Source of the DNA: GCA-2719315 sp964448645
GTDB lineage: Bacteria > Bacteroidota > Bacteroidia > Flavobacteriales > Flavobacteriaceae
DNA length: 10,269 nt
Assembly (NCBI GenBank): GCA_964448645.1
Contig: CAYUZY010000071.1
Span: 1-10,269, forward strand
Direction: 5' to 3'
A program made the position numbers and the translations under genes. The notes under the pieces were generated by a model. It saw only the letters and a list, made by a program, of their open reading frames with translations, was not told the DNA's origin and did no database searches. Shown here piece by piece: positions 7,186 through 10,269 of this stretch (the stretch's first letter is position 1; every line of letters begins with the position of its first letter).

Positions 7186-7291
7186 AATGATTAAATAAAT
7201 TTAATAAATATATTTTAAACTCTTACTAATTAGTTATAGATTTCTTAATATTTTTTAAAAAATTAAAAACATTAATTTAGAATCATTATTA

Positions 7292-7320
7292 TTTACAAAA
7301 AAAAAAAAAATTATTATTGT
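7292..7320 (+). promoter_or_regulatory. Promoter of the metal exporter with a 14-A spacer run
   Basis: TTTACA (7292-7297, 5 of 6) and TATTGT (7315-7320, 4 of 6) are 17 bases apart. An uninterrupted run of 14 A (7297-7310) begins at the last base of the -35 box and fills most of the spacer. Transcription would start near 7327, giving a leader of about 10 bases, which agrees with the absence of a visible ribosome site before the ATG at 7337. Confidence 0.45.
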
Positions 7321-7336
7321 AGATATGTAAAACATT

Positions 7337-8500
7337 ATGAACGCTTTAATAACAGCAGTTAAAAATAAAAAAACTATCTTGGTAGCTAACGAAGGCAGAC
7401 TATTAAAAAAATGCTTTCTTGGTTTTATTATTTTAATTTTTTCATTTCAATCTAATACATTTGGCCAAATAGTCAGAAATAGCTTGATTGATGCATATTT
7501 GCAAGTTTCTGTTTTTGTTGGGTTTACACTTTTTCTTTTTTTGGGATTGGATCATTTAACTAATTTTAATATTGAACATTTTTTAAAAAGAACCAAAAAA
7601 TTCCATGTATTAATTGCATCCATTATTGGAACGATTCCTGGTTGTGGTGGAGCAATAATAATAGTAACTCAATATATTCAGGGTAGAATTAGTTTTGGTT
7701 CTTTAGTTGCTGTTTTAACATCAACAATGGGAGATGCTGCTTTTTTACTTATTGCCAAAGAGCCATTTGATGGTTTAATAGTTTTTTTAATATCTTGCCT
7801 AGCTGGTATTTTATCAGGGTATACAGTTGATAAAATTCACAAAAAGAATTATTTAATTGAAAAAAAAAATATTAATGTAGAATTTGAAAAAATTGAAAAA
7901 ACTTTTGTTTCTAAATTTAATTTCTTTTGGTTAATTATTTTTTTGCCTGGTTTTGTTATTGGTATTTTAGTAGCACTACAGATAAACCCTGATAACTATA
8001 TAATTTTACCAAATAATTTTAGTTTTACAGACTCCATTGGTTCAATAGGTTCAATACTTTCTGTTTTTATGTGGACATTAAATCCACTGAGTGATTTTCA
8101 ATGTTCTACAGAAAAGTCACGTTCAATTATCTCAAGAATAATTGATACTACAAACTTTGTAACTACCTGGGTTATTTGTGGTTTTCTATTCTATGAATGT
8201 TTCGTCTATTTTAGTGGAATTGACTTGAAATTAGTTTTTGATGTTTGGCTTCCATTTGTACCATTAATGGCAATTCTTTTCGGTTTTGTTCCTGGGTGTG
8301 GGCCTCAGATTCTTGTAACTACATTTTACCTAAATGGTTTAATACCTTTTTCTGCTGAATTAGGAAATGCAATCTCTAATGATGGTGATGCCCTATTTCC
8401 GGCAATTGCTCTTGCACCCAAAGCAGCAATTATTGCTACTCTTTATAGTGCATTACCAGCTATTATTATTGCATATTCATATATGTTCTTGTTTGAATAA
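7337..8500 (+). CDS. Putative manganese/heavy-metal exporter, ten-helix ArsP_2 (DUF2899) type
   Basis: A 387-residue inner-membrane permease with about ten hydrophobic segments in two similar halves. Each half carries the signature Pro-Gly-Cys-Gly: IPGCGGAI (100-107) and FGFVPGCGPQIL (315-326). Each is followed by an acidic motif: STMGDAAFLLIA (129-140) and NAISNDGDALFPAIALAPKA (344-363). Paired PGCG motifs within a duplicated permease are the mark of the family annotated as putative manganese transporter or ten-TM heavy-metal exporter; the cysteines probably bind the metal. The substrate is not proven and could also be an organoarsenical or other thiophilic species. A charged cytoplasmic loop (about 165-195) separates the halves. 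The start at 7337 has no ribosome site and may be nearly leaderless. No metal-sensor gene or recognisable metal riboswitch is seen upstream. Confidence 0.85.
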   Translation: MNALITAVKNKKTILVANEGRLLKKCFLGFIILIFSFQSNTFGQIVRNSLIDAYLQVSVFVGFTLFLFLGLDHLTNFNIEHFLKRTKKFHVLIASIIGTIPGCGGAIIIVTQYIQGRISFGSLVAVLTSTMGDAAFLLIAKEPFDGLIVFLISCLAGILSGYTVDKIHKKNYLIEKKNINVEFEKIEKTFVSKFNFFWLIIFLPGFVIGILVALQINPDNYIILPNNFSFTDSIGSIGSILSVFMWTLNPLSDFQCSTEKSRSIISRIIDTTNFVTTWVICGFLFYECFVYFSGIDLKLVFDVWLPFVPLMAILFGFVPGCGPQILVTTFYLNGLIPFSAELGNAISNDGDALFPAIALAPKAAIIATLYSALPAIIIAYSYMFLFE

Positions 8501-8691
8501 AAGTTAATTCACATCTTTATAAAATAATAATTTGTAATTAATTAGTATTTTAATTAGTTTGCAATATTTTTTTATTGAAAATTTGTCCAAAGAACTTATG
8601 ATTAATGTATTGGGGGAGTCTTTATTTATATTTACATTGAAAACATAAATACATACACATAAAAAAGAAATAAAATATTTTCTCCCCTCTT
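8501..8691. other. AT-rich gap between convergent genes, with a G/C clamp
   Basis: This 191-base stretch holds no credible gene. The direct repeat TTAATTAGT occurs twice around 8537-8560. A GGGGGAG block (8612-8618) and a complementary CTCCCC block (8682-8687), the only G/C-rich runs here, face each other across about 63 AT-rich bases. CTCCCC falls directly after the stop codon of the 124-residue secreted protein. A normal hairpin terminator with a short loop is not visible for either gene. Confidence 0.4.
8612..8687. repeat. Widely spaced G/C-rich inverted repeat (GGGGAG / CTCCCC)
   Basis: GGGGAG (8613-8618) pairs perfectly with CTCCCC (8682-8687), with a possible extra G-U pair outside. 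The 63-base loop is far longer than in an ordinary terminator. In such AT-rich DNA the paired G/C blocks stand out, and an RNA 3' end structure shared by the two convergent genes is possible. Confidence 0.35.
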
Positions 8692-9066
8692 TTAGATTTT
8701 GTTTTCTTTAGTTAATTCTTTTATATTTATTGACTTTTTAAATTTTTCAAGATCATCAAAAACTTTACAATCACCTCTAAAGGATGAAAATTTGTGATAT
8801 GTTAATGTTTTTCTATCAATTCGTGTTTCACCAAAATAAATAGCATTTTCGTTGGTTTTATAGGCACCTTTATCCTTTTTAGATAATTCTAATTTTTCTT
8901 CTCCACCCTCTATTCTGTATTCATGCACTCTATCATTCTCAAAAAAAAAACCAACAGTATCACCATAAACCTTACAAGTTACTCCTTTACCATCAATTTC
9001 ACCAGAATAAGCAATAAAAGGAACTAAAAAAAACATTAAAAAATTTACAACCATCACAAAACTCAC
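8692..9066 (-). CDS. Small secreted protein with two cysteines, unknown function
   Basis: A 124-residue exported protein. A hydrophobic N-terminus (about 4-20) ending in AYSGEIDGKG suggests a signal peptide, though it lacks the usual basic start. The mature part is probably beta-rich, with C31 and C100 positioned to form a disulfide, a GFFFENDRV segment (39-47) and an IDRKTL segment (83-88), and a basic tail ending KENKI. I recall loosely similar small secreted proteins (GxFF, LxRETL, C near the end) from SAR11-type alphaproteobacteria, without known function. The frame can start at GTG 9066 or ATG 9054; neither has a good ribosome site and no start codon lies further upstream before a stop. 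A TATAAT at 9100-9095 gives it its own likely promoter, separate from the upstream prolyl isomerase. Confidence 0.7.
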   Translation of the reverse strand: MSFVMVVNFLMFFLVPFIAYSGEIDGKGVTCKVYGDTVGFFFENDRVHEYRIEGGEEKLELSKKDKGAYKTNENAIYFGETRIDRKTLTYHKFSSFRGDCKVFDDLEKFKKSINIKELTKENKI

Positions 9067-9094
9067 AAAAAGTTTGTTAGTGAAAAGTAGCTAA

Positions 9095-9100
9095 ATTATA
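9095..9100 (-). promoter_or_regulatory. -10 box for the 124-residue secreted protein
   Basis: A perfect TATAAT on the minus strand within the 65-base gap after the prolyl isomerase. Transcription would start near 9088, about 22 bases before GTG 9066 or 34 before ATG 9054. No clear -35 is visible; the upstream sequence is T-rich. Confidence 0.45.
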
Positions 9101-9131
9101 TAGAAAATAAAAAAAAGTAGAAATAAAAAAA

Positions 9132-9452
9132 CTATGCATCTCTTTTAATTATATGATAACCAAATTCAGTTTCGATTGGTTTACTTATTTCATTAACATT
9201 TAGTGAAAATGCAACTTTTTCAAAACCAGCTACCATTACACCTTTACCAAACTCCCCTAGACTACCTCCATAAGAAGCTGAAGAGCAATTAGAATGTTTT
9301 ACAGCCATATCCCTGAAAAAGGCTTTGCCATTTTTAAGCTTTTTATATATATCATTAGCAAGTAATTTGGCTTCTGTCTTGGTAATCTCAGATCTTGAAT
9401 CCTTAGAGCCTTCATGCATAATCAAAATATGTGATGCAGAAACTTTTTTCAT
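9132..9452 (-). CDS. Parvulin-type peptidyl-prolyl cis-trans isomerase, Pin1-like
   Basis: A stand-alone 106-residue parvulin that isomerises peptide bonds before proline. It has no signal peptide or membrane helix, so it should be cytoplasmic. Family landmarks are all present: SHILI with H8, HSNCSSASYGGSLGEFGKG (53-71) with C56, MVAGFEKVAF (73-82) with F77, and TEFGYHIIKR (95-104) with H100. These correspond to the catalytic His-Cys-His and the proline-pocket Met/Phe of Pin1. Unlike the roughly 93-residue E. coli PpiC, it has an extended loop after the first strand (about 13-26, with H13, K17 and R20) as in Pin1/Par14-type enzymes. The ATG follows the TAG stop of the upstream MFS gene with no gap, so translation is probably coupled. 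No strong ribosome site is seen. Confidence 0.92.
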   Translation of the reverse strand: MKKVSASHILIMHEGSKDSRSEITKTEAKLLANDIYKKLKNGKAFFRDMAVKHSNCSSASYGGSLGEFGKGVMVAGFEKVAFSLNVNEISKPIETEFGYHIIKRDA

Positions 9453-10269
9453 CTACTTCTTATATATCCTGGTCATTTGACTAACAACAAACATTAACGC
9501 AATACATACATATACATCATTATAACTAATTGTAAAATGAATGAAATAATAAAATAACAAAGGAACAATAAATAATATTAAAAAAAATATAAAGTTATAA
9601 ACAAAAAAACAACAAGAAAATCTATTTTCGTATTTAATTTTTTTAAAATTTAGAAGAAAAATGCATAAACAAAAACTTGAAACAATAGAAATAAAAAATT
9701 TTAAAAAATCAATACTGTAACTTGATTTATGATCTAAAAAAACAAGAAAGAACGAAACTATCATAGTAAAAAAACTTAAAAAGTTAGTAGATCTATTTTT
9801 TCCAATTAACTTTATTAAAGGAAATAAAAATAAACTTGAAATAATAATTAGTAATATGTTTAATAAATTAAAGTTTAAAAACTGCATATTTTCAGGATTA
9901 CTAAACTTTGGAAGCCAAATAGAAGAGGAAAAAATTATAAAAAAGAAGACTGGAAAAATATAAAATATATTCTTTAGAAAATGAAAAAAGTTATTAAAAT
10001 TAAAAATTTTTAAACTCAAAATATTTTCATTTATCTCAATATTAAGATTATTCTTAAGAAAAAGTTTATTTAAAAAATAAGAAAAAATTAGAATCAATGA
10101 GAAAGCAAGATAAAATATTTTCCATCCCCATTTATTTAATTCATCATTAGAAAGAATTTCATTAAAAAAAATAAATATTAACGAACCTAAAATCATTCCT
10201 AAAATAAATAATAAAGAATGCTTAAAAAATAAATAATCTTCTGTTTTCTTATTTTGATAAATATTGATT
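9453..10269 (-). CDS. MFS transporter, N-terminus beyond window edge
   Basis: The reading frame is open from the stop at 9453 to the right edge, so the ATG at 10196 is an internal methionine and the gene is 5'-partial (272 residues visible). About eight hydrophobic segments remain. LGMILGSLIFIFFNEILS then NKWGWKIFYLAFSLIL resembles the helix 5 to helix 6 region of MFS carriers of the proline/betaine or metabolite type, where a W-G-W-[RK]-x-[PF]-F motif is usual. The rest would be the second half of the 12-helix carrier. The protein is unusually rich in Phe, Ile, Asn and Lys, and the DNA is even more AT-rich than its neighbours, so conserved motifs are eroded. Substrate unknown. It abuts the parvulin gene and probably forms an operon with it. 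Assignment to MFS rests mainly on one motif. Confidence 0.65.
   Translation of the reverse strand, partial: INIYQNKKTEDYLFFKHSLLFILGMILGSLIFIFFNEILSNDELNKWGWKIFYLAFSLILIFSYFLNKLFLKNNLNIEINENILSLKIFNFNNFFHFLKNIFYIFPVFFFIIFSSSIWLPKFSNPENMQFLNFNLLNILLIIISSLFLFPLIKLIGKNRSTNFLSFFTMIVSFFLVFLDHKSSYSIDFLKFFISIVSSFCLCIFLLNFKKIKYENRFSCCFFVYNFIFFLILFIVPLLFYYFIHFTISYNDVYVCIALMFVVSQMTRIYKK

Noticed and set aside
7166..7336. Manganese riboswitch (yybP-ykoY type) upstream of the metal exporter
   Set aside because: The region is almost pure A and T, with no G/C-rich stems and no conserved loop motifs, and the predicted leader is only about 10 bases long.
8598..8648. Possible 16-residue peptide between the convergent genes
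   Set aside because: No ribosome site, very short, and its G-run is better explained by the inverted repeat; no independent support.
9453..10196. Complete 247-residue membrane protein starting at 10196
   Set aside because: The frame stays open upstream to the window edge and the residues before Met continue the hydrophobic helix, so this is an internal methionine of a larger MFS gene.

Overview
The window is strongly AT-rich (roughly a quarter to 30% G+C by eye) with short intergenic gaps and ordinary bacterial signals (AAGGA/GGAGG ribosome sites, TATAAT-type -10 boxes). A ZnuD-like TonB-dependent receptor means a Gram-negative outer membrane. Low G+C, lysine/asparagine/isoleucine-rich proteins, an L-lactate permease and several tiny secreted proteins suggest a streamlined marine planktonic proteobacterium. 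An alphaproteobacterium of the SAR11/HIMB59 type or an AT-rich gammaproteobacterium would both fit; this placement is inference, since no rRNA or marker gene is present. There is no sign of phage, insertion sequence, CRISPR or tRNA.

Layout. (1) 1-3804, all on the minus strand: a small secreted protein (3804-3526), an L-lactate permease (3406-1706), a small His/Cys-rich exported protein (1659-1396) and the 5' part of a ZnuD-like TonB-dependent receptor (GTG start at 1355, running off the left edge). The last two look like a metal-acquisition pair. (2) 4038-4448, plus: a four-helix membrane protein of unknown function, followed by a weak terminator. (3) 4484-7153: three unrecognised or poorly characterised soluble proteins, namely an acidic protein with helical repeats (minus), a two-domain TerB-like protein (plus, divergent from the first) and a protein built of heptads with a near-invariant asparagine (minus, convergent with the TerB gene). 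This is the most unusual part of the window. (4) 7337-8500, plus: a ten-helix putative manganese/heavy-metal exporter (ArsP_2/DUF2899 type) behind a promoter whose spacer carries a run of 14 A. (5) 8692-10269, minus: an MFS transporter (5' end outside the window), a Pin1-like parvulin prolyl isomerase starting directly after its stop codon, and a small secreted protein with its own -10 box.

Functionally the window is mostly transport: metal or heme import across the outer membrane, lactate uptake, metal export and an MFS solute carrier. Several small exported proteins and the enigmatic TerB/repeat-protein cluster make up the rest. Two start codons differ from the longest reading frame: the heptad protein starts at 7153, set by a perfect GGAGG, and the TonB receptor starts with GTG at 1355.
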